Source of the DNA: Exiguobacterium artemiae 255-15
Lineage (GTDB): Bacteria; Bacillota; Bacilli; Exiguobacteriales; Exiguobacteriaceae
Length of the DNA stretch: 64,000 nucleotides
NCBI RefSeq assembly: GCF_000019905.1
Contig: NC_010556.1
Coordinates: forward strand, 1,018,001-1,082,000
Direction: 5' to 3'
Shown: positions 17,983-26,867 of the stretch, piece after piece
Numbering within the stretch: the first letter of the stretch is position 1
How the letters are laid out: every line of letters starts with the position of its first letter
The notes under the pieces: model-generated
Databases searched by the model: none
Told to the model about the DNA's origin: nothing
What the model saw: the letters and a program-made list of their open reading frames with translations, nothing else
Translations under genes and position numbers: made by a program

Positions 17983-19422
17983 ATGACTACAGCAACAACA
18001 TACACATACTTATTAGACGGGCAATGGCAGGAAAGTGAATCCAATGAAACCATTGAAATTTCTTCGCCTTATAAAGAAGATACAGTCGGTCGTGTTCAAG
18101 CGATGACAAAAACAGAAGTAGATCGTGCAATCGCATCTGCTAAGGCAGCACAGGCAGAATGGGCGAAAGTCCCTGCCAATAAACGCGCTGAATTGCTCCA
18201 TGCTTGGGCAACAGAACTTGAAAAGCGTGCGAACGAGATTGGCGAAGTCATCATGCGTGAAGTCGGTAAAGGACTTGCTGACGGAATTAAAGAAGTCAAA
18301 CGGACGGCAGAAATCATCCGTTACACAGCAGAAGAAGGTCTTCGTTTTGACGGTCAAATGATGCAAGGGGACTCGTTCCCGGGCGGAAGTGCGAAAAAAA
18401 TCGCTATCATCAAAAAAGCGCCGCTCGGCGTCGTACTTGCGATTTCGCCGTTTAACTACCCGGTCAATCTGGCAGCTGCGAAACTGGCCCCTGCCTTGAT
18501 GACAGGAAATGCCGTCGTCTTCAAACCGGCAACACAAGGTTCGATCAGTGGGACGTTGATGGTTGAAGCGCTTGTCGCAGCAGGATTACCGTCAGGTCTC
18601 GTTAATCTCGTGACAGGACGCGGTTCGGTCATCGGCGATTATTTGACAGCGCATCCGGGAATTAACATGATTACGTTCACAGGCGGGACAGCGACAGGGC
18701 AACACTTGTCACGTCAGTCGGCGATGATTCCGCTCGTCCTCGAACTCGGCGGAAAAGACCCGGCGCTCGTTCTTGAGGATGCCGATTTATCATTAGCGGC
18801 AGATCACATCATCAGCGGTGCGTTCTCGTACTCCGGTCAACGCTGTACAGCCATCAAACGGGTATTCGTTCTTGAACCACAGGCGGATGCGTTGGTGGAA
18901 GAATTGTCAGCCCGGATCGCGAAACTGACAGTCGGTTCACCGGAAGACGAAAGTGTTGTCGTGCCGTTGATTGATACAAAATCAGCTGACTTCGTTGAAG
19001 GTTTGATTACAGATGCGAAAGAAAAAGGCGCAACACTCGTCACAGGCGGCAACCGGACCGCTAACTTGATTGAGCCGACATTATTTGACCATGTGACACG
19101 CGATATGCGAATTGCATGGGAAGAACCGTTCGGACCGGTCTTACCTGTCATTCGTGTCAACTCGGTTGAAGAAATGATCGCTTATGCGAACGAATCGGAA
19201 TATGGTCTTCAAGCAAGTGTCTTCACGGAAAACATCGATGCAGCATTCAGTGTCGCGGATGCGCTTGAAACAGGTTCTGTCCAAATTAATGGTCGAACGG
19301 AACGTGGTCCTGATCACTTCCCGTTCATCGGCGTTAAATCATCGGGTCTTGGCGTTCAAGGTGTCGGACGAAGCCTCGCTTCAATGACACGTGATAAATT
19401 AACAGTTCTTAACTTAAAATAA
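17983..19422 (+). CDS. gapN: NADP-dependent non-phosphorylating glyceraldehyde-3-phosphate dehydrogenase
   Basis: 479-aa aldehyde dehydrogenase that oxidises glyceraldehyde-3-phosphate to 3-phosphoglycerate, making NADPH and bypassing the ATP-yielding GAPDH/PGK steps. Catalytic Cys288 is in FSYSGQRCTAIKRV, the general base Glu254 in LVLELGGKDPAL, and Asn158 in ISPFNYPVNLA. The run IIRYTAEEGLRFDGQMMQGD and the tail NGRTERGPDHFPFIGVKSSG resemble streptococcal GapN throughout. Single gene with its own promoter, an upstream cre site and a downstream terminator; this suggests carbon-source control. Confidence 0.93.
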   Translation: MTTATTYTYLLDGQWQESESNETIEISSPYKEDTVGRVQAMTKTEVDRAIASAKAAQAEWAKVPANKRAELLHAWATELEKRANEIGEVIMREVGKGLADGIKEVKRTAEIIRYTAEEGLRFDGQMMQGDSFPGGSAKKIAIIKKAPLGVVLAISPFNYPVNLAAAKLAPALMTGNAVVFKPATQGSISGTLMVEALVAAGLPSGLVNLVTGRGSVIGDYLTAHPGINMITFTGGTATGQHLSRQSAMIPLVLELGGKDPALVLEDADLSLAADHIISGAFSYSGQRCTAIKRVFVLEPQADALVEELSARIAKLTVGSPEDESVVVPLIDTKSADFVEGLITDAKEKGATLVTGGNRTANLIEPTLFDHVTRDMRIAWEEPFGPVLPVIRVNSVEEMIAYANESEYGLQASVFTENIDAAFSVADALETGSVQINGRTERGPDHFPFIGVKSSGLGVQGVGRSLASMTRDKLTVLNLK

Positions 19423-19434
19423 GATAGTTTGATC

Positions 19435-19471
19435 AAAGCGACCTTTCAATCTGCGGAAAGGTCGCTTTTTT
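19435..19471 (+). terminator. Terminator of gapN
   Basis: AAAGCGACCTTTC (19435-19447) pairs perfectly with GAAAGGTCGCTTT (19456-19468), followed by more T residues. Confidence 0.95.
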
Positions 19472-19535
19472 GCATCCAACGGACAGTATATTGCGTATTC
19501 TTTTTAAAGGTTTAACGGTTTGAGGGCGACAAAGT

Positions 19536-19565
19536 TTGCCGCTGCCGCTTCTTTCTCTCTATAAT
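19536..19565 (+). promoter_or_regulatory. Promoter of the MBL-SDR-Ynj operon
   Basis: TTGCCG (19536-19541), an 18-base spacer and a perfect TATAAT (19560-19565), 35 bases before the first start codon of the operon. Confidence 0.7.
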
Positions 19566-19600
19566 GAAGGAAACCATCCAGAGAGAAGAGGGGTTTACCG

Positions 19601-20587
19601 ATGCGACAAGAGGATGAAATCTTTACTTTACCGATTCCGACACCATTCCCGGTCGGAGATATCAATTGTTATGTGTTACGGACCGATTCGGAAAATATTT
19701 TAATTGATTGTGGTCCGGATACGGAACAAGCCTGGCAAGCGATGCAGGACGGTCTTCAAAAAATCGGATTGACGGTTTCGATGCTTGATAAAGTGATCGT
19801 GACTCACCACCATGCGGATCACGCGGGGCTTGCCTACCGTTTTTCTGAACAGGGGATTCCGATTTATGGACATGCGCGTCTGCGTCCCTACTTAGAACAA
19901 GACCAAGCCTTTTTGAGCAGAGGGGATGACTTCCTGCAACGGCTGGCCTTGTCGTTCGGAGTACCGGACGACATACGGGCACTTTTACCGAGTTACTTAT
20001 CGGCATTAAAATGGCTTGGCAAAGGACAACTCGATTATGTCCTGCAGGAAGGGGATGCGATTACGGCGTCAGGCGCGTATCGGATCATTGAACTGCCGGG
20101 GCATGCGAGCGATCAAATCGGCATTCTCAGTCAATCGGGTGTTCTGTTTGCAGCCGATCATCTGTTGGCGCGCGTCGAACCGAATCCGTTGCTGGAGCAG
20201 CCGCAGCCGGGAGATCAATCGGATATGAAACGACCGGTCCTCGCGTACATGCGCTCCCTCCGTAAACTGCAGGGCGAACAGATTCAGATTGCCTATACAG
20301 GGCACGGCGAACCGATTCGCGATGTTCCGTCTTTAATCGAAGAACGTCTGTTACAACGGAAAGCGCGCGGTGAACAGTTGCTGAAGCATATCACAGGTTC
20401 AAAAACGCTGTTTGAGCTTGCGCAAGTGACGTACGGGAACCGGTTGAAGAAATCGTTCCCGCTTGTCATGAGTGAGATGAAAGCTCGTCTCGACTACCTT
20501 GTAGCCAGCGGACAGATCGTTGTCGAAAAACAAGACGGAATTTTACGGTATACGAGAAAGGGCAGTGCGCATGAATCTCATCAATAA
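19601..20587 (+). CDS. MBL-fold metallo-hydrolase
   Basis: 328-aa metallo-beta-lactamase-fold hydrolase. The zinc motif is VTHHHADHAG (H69, H71, D73, H74), with downstream ligands in ELPGHASDQIG and FAADHLL, plus a C-terminal winged-helix-like region (residues 255-320). It resembles the glyoxalase II/RNase Z-like hydrolases of the YqgX/LACTB2 kind, which cut thioesters or nucleic acid phosphodiesters; the substrate is not readable. GAGAAGAGGGG lies upstream of the ATG. It is the first gene of a tight eight-gene run, and its 3' end overlaps the SDR start by 17 bases. Confidence 0.85.
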   Translation: MRQEDEIFTLPIPTPFPVGDINCYVLRTDSENILIDCGPDTEQAWQAMQDGLQKIGLTVSMLDKVIVTHHHADHAGLAYRFSEQGIPIYGHARLRPYLEQDQAFLSRGDDFLQRLALSFGVPDDIRALLPSYLSALKWLGKGQLDYVLQEGDAITASGAYRIIELPGHASDQIGILSQSGVLFAADHLLARVEPNPLLEQPQPGDQSDMKRPVLAYMRSLRKLQGEQIQIAYTGHGEPIRDVPSLIEERLLQRKARGEQLLKHITGSKTLFELAQVTYGNRLKKSFPLVMSEMKARLDYLVASGQIVVEKQDGILRYTRKGSAHESHQ

Positions 20588-21329
20588 GACGGTCGTCTTG
20601 ACCGGTGCCTCGAGCGGTCTTGGGGAAGCGCTCGCTTACGAGCTGAACCGGCACGGGGCAAATTTGATTTTAGTCGCCCGGCGGGAAGATCGGCTCCAAC
20701 AGATGGCGAAAACCCTTCAGGCGGAATACATCGTTTACGATTTAGAACATTCACCGGAGCGTCTGGCTGATCAAATCGCCGACCGGTATGGCATGATTGA
20801 TGTACTGATCAACAATGCCGGGTTTGGGGAGTTCAGTTTTTTGAAGGACACGACGATTGAAACCATTGAATCGATGAACCGAGTCAACGTTCTGGCTCCG
20901 ATCCGGTTGACGAAAGCCTGTCTTCCGCTGTTTCGTCCGCACGGCATAATTGTCAACGTGGCAAGTCAGGCCGGAAAGTTACCTACACCGAAGTCGAGCA
21001 TTTATTGCATGACGAAAGCAGCGTTATATCAGTTTTCAAATGCATTGCGTCTCGAACTGAAGCCGCAGGGTCTTCATGTCATGACGGTCAATCCGGGACC
21101 GATTGCGACGGAATTTTTTGTCCGGGCGGATCTCAGCCGGAAATACGAAAAAAACGTTGCGAACATCGTCCTGTCAAAAGAAAAATTAGCACGAACGGTG
21201 ACGCGGGCCATGGTCCGGGAAAAACGCGAGGTGAATGCGCCGTTTTGGATGGAAGGTTCGGCAAAGGCCTACGGATTGTTTCCGCGGGTCATTGAATGGC
21301 TCGGGAAGTCAGGCTTCGATAAAAAATAA
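20571..21329 (+). CDS. SDR-family oxidoreductase
   Basis: 252-aa classical short-chain dehydrogenase. The cofactor motif TGASSGLGEALAYEL is at residues 11-25, VLINNAGFGEF is the structural NNAG motif, and the catalytic Ser/Tyr/Lys are in VASQAGKLPTPKSSIYCMTK. The start at 20571 is chosen from AAAGGGC upstream; the frame is open further back within the MBL gene without a ribosome site. Similar to Bacillus YqjQ. Substrate unknown. Translationally coupled to the MBL gene and 15 bases before the binding-protein gene. Confidence 0.88.
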   Translation: MNLINKTVVLTGASSGLGEALAYELNRHGANLILVARREDRLQQMAKTLQAEYIVYDLEHSPERLADQIADRYGMIDVLINNAGFGEFSFLKDTTIETIESMNRVNVLAPIRLTKACLPLFRPHGIIVNVASQAGKLPTPKSSIYCMTKAALYQFSNALRLELKPQGLHVMTVNPGPIATEFFVRADLSRKYEKNVANIVLSKEKLARTVTRAMVREKREVNAPFWMEGSAKAYGLFPRVIEWLGKSGFDKK

Positions 21330-21344
21330 AGGGGATTTTCACAC

Positions 21345-22538
21345 ATGATAAAACAGATGACTGCCATCGCAGCAACAGGACTGCTCCTTGCCGGATGTGC
21401 CTCTCCGGCAGCGCCGGTTCAGGAAAAAGTATTAGGATCGTCCTATACGTCGATTGCGAAAGACGCTAATGCGACGACTGTCCGGATGTATATGTGGGGC
21501 GGCGATGAGGGGATCAACGCCTATATCGATGAATACGTGGCGCCAAAATTAAAAAAAGAGCACAAGATTACATTGAAGCGGGTTCCGATTGAAACAGCCG
21601 ATTTGATTCAAAAACTGCGGGCGGAAAAGAAAGCCGGGAAAGAAAAGGGTGTCATCGATGTCGTCTGGATTAACGGCGACAACTTCCGGAACGCCAAAAA
21701 GGACGGCTTGTTATACGGTGAAATCACAAAAGTGTTGCCGAACATGAAATACGTCGATCCGCAGGCGCAAGGATCGGACAGCGGAACACCGACGGATCAT
21801 CTTGAAGCCGCGTGGGGGAAAGTTCAATACACGTTCCACTACGATCAAGCCAGTGTCAAAAATCCGCCCCAAGACTTGCGGGAACTAAAAAGCTGGGTCA
21901 AAGAAAATCCCGGCAAATTTACGTATCCGGAAGTGACGGACTTTACGGGGAATGCGTTTGTCCGCCACGTCATGTATGGGCTCGAGTCAAAAGAGACGTT
22001 AAAGGACCCGAAAGCGGACTTTAAGAAAACATGGGCGTATTTAAACGAATTGAAGCCTTATTTATGGAAAGAAGGCAAAACGTATCCGAAGACGCTCGCT
22101 CAGCTGGACCAACTGTATGCCAAAGGAAGTGTCGCCTTCACGATGGGCTTTAACGAACGACGGGCGGAACAGGAAGTGAAGTCAGGGACATTCCCGAAAG
22201 AAACACGTCCGCTGATCTTAAAAGACGGTTCCATCGCATCGACCCACTTCCTGTCGATTCCGTTTAACGCACCGAATCCGAATGGAGCACTCGTTACGAT
22301 TAACACGTTATTGTCACCGGACGCCCAACTTAAGAAATTCGACGGCACTTACTGGGGAGACGGGACGAGCCTCGATTTGACGACGGTAAGCCAGAAGGAA
22401 CAGCAGGCGTTTGAAGAGGTTCCGGCAGCGGAATCGACGCCGAAACCGGCGGCATTTGAGGGGAAAGTCCGTGCTGAACTGGATCCGGCCATCTTTGATA
22501 TGATTCGGAAAGACTGGCCGGAACGTGTGGCGCGGTAA
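21345..22538 (+). CDS. YnjB-like ABC transporter solute-binding lipoprotein
   Basis: 397-aa lipoprotein. The signal peptide ends in a lipobox LLAGC with acylated C18, then an extracellular binding domain follows with TTVRMYMWGGDEGINAYIDE, DVVWINGDNFRNAKKDGLLYG and a C-terminal block KVRAELDPAIFDMIRKDW. The 'W-G-G-x-x-x-x-N' opening and 'WINGENF' block are typical of the COG4134/YnjB group, related to the putrescine/thiamine-type binding proteins. Substrate not established for the family. First of four transporter genes; the next gene overlaps its end. Confidence 0.85.
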   Translation: MIKQMTAIAATGLLLAGCASPAAPVQEKVLGSSYTSIAKDANATTVRMYMWGGDEGINAYIDEYVAPKLKKEHKITLKRVPIETADLIQKLRAEKKAGKEKGVIDVVWINGDNFRNAKKDGLLYGEITKVLPNMKYVDPQAQGSDSGTPTDHLEAAWGKVQYTFHYDQASVKNPPQDLRELKSWVKENPGKFTYPEVTDFTGNAFVRHVMYGLESKETLKDPKADFKKTWAYLNELKPYLWKEGKTYPKTLAQLDQLYAKGSVAFTMGFNERRAEQEVKSGTFPKETRPLILKDGSIASTHFLSIPFNAPNPNGALVTINTLLSPDAQLKKFDGTYWGDGTSLDLTTVSQKEQQAFEEVPAAESTPKPAAFEGKVRAELDPAIFDMIRKDWPERVAR

Positions 22539-23289
22539 TGCCTGGCCTGCAACGCTGCTGATTGTCGGCATGGTCGGATACGGTCTGTTCATCAGTCTTT
22601 CGATGACGACTTGGGGAGATTACAAGCAATTGTCCGCAGATCCGGTATTTTTGGAAAGTGTCGGCATCAGTCTCTATGTCGCAGTCAGCAGTACCGTACT
22701 GGCTGTATTGATCGGGGCAGGATTGGCCGGATTTTTTGCGAAACAGACGGGATGGGCTGCGCAAATTCTGGCCGTCCCGTTATTTTTGCCCCATCTTGGT
22801 GCAGCCTATCTAGCCATTCTTTACCTGAGTGATTTCCCGGTCATTGGTCCGCACGAGGTGAATCAATTTAGTATCATCTTGACGTATCTCTACAAGGAAA
22901 TCCCGTTTGTCTTTTTCTATTTACTGCCGGTCTATCGGCGTCTCGACCATCGCTATGAAGAACTGGGATTGATGCTCGGTTTGTCACGGATAAAACGGTT
23001 TTGGCACGGAAAAGGGGTATTTTTACTGTTTCCTGTTCTGGAAGCAGCCTTTATCGTTTTTGCCTTCACCTTGTTTGCTTACGAAGTCCCGGCATTGCTC
23101 GGTGTGACGTATCCGAAGCTGATTGGTGTCTATACGTTTGATTTGTATACGCAGGGCGATTTGTCGCGTCAACCGGAAGCCTTTGCCATCAGTGTCCTCT
23201 TGACCGGCCTTCTGTTTTTGCTGTTATTGCTGTTCACACGAATGATTCGTCCGTTAACGGAACGGATCAGTAAGGGGCGGATCGAATGA
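22525..23289 (+). CDS. ABC permease, YnjC-like N-terminal half
   Basis: 254-aa permease with about six spans. Its cytoplasmic loop EELGLMLGLSRIKRFWHGKGVFLLF is the EAA-type coupling motif. The start is a GTG (22525) that overlaps the lipoprotein gene by 14 bases; the ribosome site is poor, so translation is probably coupled. In Escherichia coli YnjC the two permease units are fused in one protein; here they are two genes. Confidence 0.85.
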   Translation: MWRGNAWPATLLIVGMVGYGLFISLSMTTWGDYKQLSADPVFLESVGISLYVAVSSTVLAVLIGAGLAGFFAKQTGWAAQILAVPLFLPHLGAAYLAILYLSDFPVIGPHEVNQFSIILTYLYKEIPFVFFYLLPVYRRLDHRYEELGLMLGLSRIKRFWHGKGVFLLFPVLEAAFIVFAFTLFAYEVPALLGVTYPKLIGVYTFDLYTQGDLSRQPEAFAISVLLTGLLFLLLLLFTRMIRPLTERISKGRIE

Positions 23290-24032
23290 GGAGACGGATC
23301 ATAACAGGAGTGACAGGATTCCTGATCCTCGTTCCGTTGATCGGATTGATTCCGTCCACCTGGACTTGGAATCCGCGGTTGTTTGAAACCTTGGCAACGA
23401 CGATTTCGATGATTGTTGCCTTGACGCTGCTCAATCATTCGATCGGCTATATTACTGGAAAGGCAATTGCGTTTCGCACGGGACGACTCATCCGCTCGAT
23501 GGAACTATTGATCAGTTTACCGCTCTTTTTACCAGTTTTGTTATTGTCGTTTGGTCTTTATCTGACCTGGATCCGGTTAGGACTTGCCGATCAATTCGTC
23601 GGAGTGCTGCTGGTTTTACTGCTGCCAACGTTACCGTATACGATTCGGATCTATACGAATGCGTTTCAGGCACTGGGGGAACAGATGATGGAGCAGATGG
23701 TGTTGATTGAACCGAGCCGTATAAAACGATTTGTTTTTCTCACAGGCCCGATGATGCGTTCTGCCATCCAATCCGTCACTCTGCTCGTAACGGTCATTGC
23801 CTTGAGTCAATATGCGCTCGTCACCCTGATTGGAGGCGGTGTCGTTCAAATGATTGCGCTTGAAGCGTTTCCGCTTTATTCCGGAAATTCTTTGATTGCA
23901 GCGAAAGAAGCGACGATCTGGCTGCTTGTTTTACCGTTTTTGATTTATTTTGTGCAACTCATGCTGCTCGAAGCATGGGTGCGATTAGTTCGGAGGCTGT
24001 TAGATGGACGTTACGATTCAGCACGTCAATAA
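23286..24032 (+). CDS. ABC permease, YnjC-like C-terminal half
   Basis: 248-aa permease with about six spans and the EAA-like loop MEQMVLIEPSRIKRFVFLTGPMM. It starts at an ATG overlapping the previous stop (ATGA), with AAGGGGCGG upstream. With the previous gene it forms the two halves of the channel. The ATPase gene begins 29 bases before its end. Confidence 0.85.
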   Translation: MRRRIITGVTGFLILVPLIGLIPSTWTWNPRLFETLATTISMIVALTLLNHSIGYITGKAIAFRTGRLIRSMELLISLPLFLPVLLLSFGLYLTWIRLGLADQFVGVLLVLLLPTLPYTIRIYTNAFQALGEQMMEQMVLIEPSRIKRFVFLTGPMMRSAIQSVTLLVTVIALSQYALVTLIGGGVVQMIALEAFPLYSGNSLIAAKEATIWLLVLPFLIYFVQLMLLEAWVRLVRRLLDGRYDSARQ

Positions 24033-24894
24033 ACGATTTGGTCAGAAACAAGTCTTGCAGGGCGTTGATTTACGCATTACGTCGGGGCAATGTGTCGCTT
24101 TGGTCGGTCCGAGCGGAAGCGGGAAAACAACACTGCTGCGATTGATTGCAGGTCTTGAGAAAGTATCGGACGGAACCATCCGTTTCGGAGAGATCGATAT
24201 GACACATGCCGCTCCGAATCAACGGGGTGTGACAATGTTGTTTCAACGTCCGTTACTGTTTCCTCATTTGACGGTCGGTCAAAATATCCGTCTTGGTATG
24301 GCAAAAGGTCATCATGAGGATTTGCAACAATGGTTGGAGAAAGTCGGATTAGCCGGACGGGCAGATGCTTTTGTCCATGAACTGTCCGGTGGAGAACAAC
24401 AACGGGCCAGCCTTGCCCGGGCGTTGGCCAGCGGTCCGAATTTTCTGTTGCTCGACGAACCGTTCTCGAGTCTCGATTTACCACGCCGCCGCGAACTGCG
24501 GACGCTAATCCGGCGCTTGACGGTCGCCGAAGGCGTGACGACGTTACTTGTGACGCACGACCGTGAGGAAGCGATGGCGATGGCGGATTATGTCTACGTA
24601 ATGGAACAAGGACAAATCATTGATCAGGGACATCCGGTTAAATTGGCGGAAAAAAGTCCGTTTTTCGGAGACGGTATGTACCTGGACGGTGATTGGTATC
24701 CGTTATCGGAAGTGAAGTTGGTCTTAAGACCGACGAATGGATTACAGGAACATGTTACGATTACGAAAGAGCTGACGCAGTACGGTGTTCGTTTTTATGA
24801 AGTCGAACGCGAGACAGGTGAGCGTCTTGTTGTTCAAACGACAGAGACGTTCCTCGAAAACGTGACAGCTTATCTTGTGAGGAAGGAGGGGTAG
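24004..24894 (+). CDS. ABC importer ATPase, YnjD-like
   Basis: 296-aa ATPase. Walker A VGPSGSGKTTLLRLIAGL (near residue 34), Q-loop MLFQRPLLFPHL, signature HELSGGEQQRASLARALA, Walker B FLLLDEPFSSLD and H-loop VTHDREEAMAMADYVYVM. A C-terminal extension (about residues 230-296) resembles a small regulatory domain of the MalK/PotA kind. It partners the two permease halves. It ends one base before the CDP-alcohol phosphotransferase gene. Confidence 0.9.
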   Translation: MDVTIQHVNKRFGQKQVLQGVDLRITSGQCVALVGPSGSGKTTLLRLIAGLEKVSDGTIRFGEIDMTHAAPNQRGVTMLFQRPLLFPHLTVGQNIRLGMAKGHHEDLQQWLEKVGLAGRADAFVHELSGGEQQRASLARALASGPNFLLLDEPFSSLDLPRRRELRTLIRRLTVAEGVTTLLVTHDREEAMAMADYVYVMEQGQIIDQGHPVKLAEKSPFFGDGMYLDGDWYPLSEVKLVLRPTNGLQEHVTITKELTQYGVRFYEVERETGERLVVQTTETFLENVTAYLVRKEG

Positions 24895-24895
24895 C

Positions 24896-25477
24896 ATGTT
24901 AGATACACGCGCGAGAAGAGTCGTCCAGCCCCTTTTTGAGCAGATGGCGACCTTATTAAAGAAGATGGGGCTTTCCGCCAACCAGGTCACCATCATTTCC
25001 GGCATCATCGGTGCCTCGACCGGTTTCTTTGTGTATAACGATATGACGGGAATTGCAATTTTATTATTATGGCTGTCCGGAGCACTCGATGTCGTCGATG
25101 GAACGATGGCACGCCGGGAAAAAACGACACCGATCGGGACGATTCTCGATTTAGTGCTCGACCGGATTGTGGAATTATCCGTTTTGATCGGAATTGCCTT
25201 ACGTTTTCCGGAGACGCAAGTCGTCATTTTATTACTCGTCGCCTCATTCGTGATTGGTATGACGATGTTTCTTGCGATTGGAGCGGTCAGCGAAAATTAT
25301 GGATTTAAGTCATTCCAGTATCAACCGGGCCTCGTCGAACGGACGGAAGGATTCCTTTTTCTGACTGCGATGTTACTGTTTCCAAGCGCCATCATCTGGA
25401 TTGCGATCCTCTTTTTGATTGCTGAATTGTATACGGTCGGCGAGCGGTTTTATCAAGCTTCGAAGGTGTTGCGATGA
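24896..25477 (+). CDS. CDP-alcohol phosphatidyltransferase-family protein (YnjF-like)
   Basis: 193-aa membrane enzyme with about four to six spans. The family signature D-G-x2-A-R-x7-8-G-x3-D-x3-D is seen in DVVDGTMARREKTTPIGTIL followed by DLVLD. Such enzymes join an alcohol (inositol phosphate, glycerol phosphate, serine and others) to a CDP-activated lipid. Here it is tied to the Ynj-type importer, just as ynjF follows ynjBCD in E. coli (established gene order). This suggests that the importer supplies its alcohol substrate or a precursor; this is inference. AGGAGGGG upstream. Confidence 0.85.
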   Translation: MLDTRARRVVQPLFEQMATLLKKMGLSANQVTIISGIIGASTGFFVYNDMTGIAILLLWLSGALDVVDGTMARREKTTPIGTILDLVLDRIVELSVLIGIALRFPETQVVILLLVASFVIGMTMFLAIGAVSENYGFKSFQYQPGLVERTEGFLFLTAMLLFPSAIIWIAILFLIAELYTVGERFYQASKVLR

Positions 25478-26067
25478 GCGAATCAGAACAGTTGATGGTC
25501 GTTGATTCCACCGGTCAACCGCTGTATCCGGCAACCCGTAAGAAAATCCACCAAGAGGGATTGTGGCATGAGACGTTTCATTGTTTTGTCATCAATCATG
25601 AGGAAGGCCACGTGATCTTACAACAACGGGCGAAACAGAAAAAAGATTTCCCGGGGCTGATTGATATCACGGCTGCCGGACATTTGCTCGCAGGTGAGAC
25701 GCCGAGGGACGGAATCCGCGAACTCGAAGAAGAGATCGGTCTCGTCCGGCAGTTTGAGCAACTGTTTCCACTGGGCGTCTTCTTGGAAGAGTTGATACTC
25801 GGGGACTTAAAAGATCGTGAACGTGTCCATCTGTTCCTGACGGATGAATCGATGCCGCTCGAACGTTACGTGTTGCAAACAGAAGAAGTCAGTCGATTGA
25901 TTGCCTTACCATTTTCCGAGTTTGCCCGGCTGACGGATGAGACGGCAGAAACGTTTCAGACCGCGGATCAAGAAATCATCCACCGTGATCAATTCGTACC
26001 GCATCCGTCTGCCTACTTTAGACGGGTGAATGAAGGAATTCAAGCATATCGTGTCCAGCAGACATAA
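25474..26067 (+). CDS. Nudix hydrolase (IDI-like/YfcD-like)
   Basis: 197-aa Nudix protein, start overlapping the previous stop (ATGA). The Nudix box is GHLLAGETPRDGIRELEEEI followed by GL. The stretch between the first Glu and the R-E pair is one residue shorter than in the canonical pattern GX5EX7REUXEEXGU, which I recall as common in the isopentenyl-isomerase-like subgroup. The N-terminus (LMVVDSTGQPLYPATRKKIH, then GLWHETFHCFV) is also typical of that subgroup. Likely cleaves a nucleoside diphosphate or diphosphoryl alcohol. Last gene of the eight-gene unit. Confidence 0.88.
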   Translation: MSESEQLMVVDSTGQPLYPATRKKIHQEGLWHETFHCFVINHEEGHVILQQRAKQKKDFPGLIDITAAGHLLAGETPRDGIRELEEEIGLVRQFEQLFPLGVFLEELILGDLKDRERVHLFLTDESMPLERYVLQTEEVSRLIALPFSEFARLTDETAETFQTADQEIIHRDQFVPHPSAYFRRVNEGIQAYRVQQT

Positions 26068-26114
26068 CGAAAGGGCTGTCATGCATTTTTATGCGGCAGT
26101 TCTTTCGTTTTTTT
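26066..26114 (+). terminator. Terminator of the MBL-to-Nudix operon
   Basis: AACGAAAG plus GGCTG pairs with CAGTT plus CTTTCGTT (G-T pairs in the middle), followed by seven T residues. Confidence 0.9.
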
Positions 26115-26200
26115 ACGGTAAGCTAGGCAAAAAGTAGCATAATGGGCATTTCTTTGAGATAATTAACAATATATACATTTGATGAAAGAAGGTGCAGCCA

Positions 26201-26737
26201 GTGGCGTTACGATTTGCATTGCTCGGACTGCTAACTCAGGGAGAAGCGACCGGATATGATTTAAGTACGACGTTCAAAAAGCAGATGACCCATTTTTGGA
26301 CGGCGCATCATACACAAATTTACCGTGAATTGTTGAAAATGGAAGAAGATCAGCTTGTGACCAGTGTGTACATCGTCCAAGAAGACTTACCCGATAAAAA
26401 GGTTTATTCGATTACGGAAGAAGGTCAAACGGCACTTGTCGCCTGGTTGCGTGCGCCAAGTGAGTTCAAGCCGAAGATGAAAGATGAAAACTTGATGCGG
26501 GTGTCCTTGCTGCATCTGTTGCCGCCGGATGAAGCGATTTTGTATTTGGAAGAATCGAAGCGGCATCACCAGTTTGCCGTCGATATGATGAAGGTCTGGC
26601 GGAAAGATCATTTAGAAAACGGGGCAACGCTCGGGGAAACCTTGACGAGTGAATACGGCTTACGCATGATGCTGAATTATCTCGAGTGGTGTGACTGGGC
26701 GATGGAAGAAATAAAGAAAAGTCAGGCGAATGTCTGA
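26201..26737 (+). CDS. PadR-family transcriptional regulator
   Basis: 178-aa winged-helix repressor. The N-terminal PadR domain is seen in LLGLLTQGEATGYDLS, THFWTAHHTQIYRELLKMEE and KVYSITEEGQTALVAWL; a C-terminal Vir-like helical domain (residues 90-175) mediates dimerisation. The GTG at 26201 is used because AAGAAGGT is seven bases upstream; the GTG at 26192 has no room for a ribosome site. PadR proteins often control their own gene or a neighbouring efflux pump; none is adjacent here. Target unknown. Confidence 0.88.
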   Translation: MALRFALLGLLTQGEATGYDLSTTFKKQMTHFWTAHHTQIYRELLKMEEDQLVTSVYIVQEDLPDKKVYSITEEGQTALVAWLRAPSEFKPKMKDENLMRVSLLHLLPPDEAILYLEESKRHHQFAVDMMKVWRKDHLENGATLGETLTSEYGLRMMLNYLEWCDWAMEEIKKSQANV

Positions 26738-26755
26738 ACCATACGGTGATATCAT

Positions 26756-26788
26756 CAATCCTTTGTCAAAACAGGGGATTGTTTTTTT
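26756..26788 (+). terminator. Terminator of the PadR gene
   Basis: CAATCC/GGATTG and TGT/ACA pairings around CAAA, then seven T residues. Confidence 0.85.
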
Positions 26789-26867
26789 GCGTCGTCAAAA
26801 GAGCATTTGAGACAGACGATATGGTACAGTAAATGAATTGTAACGGGATTAGAGGAGGACTACGAAC

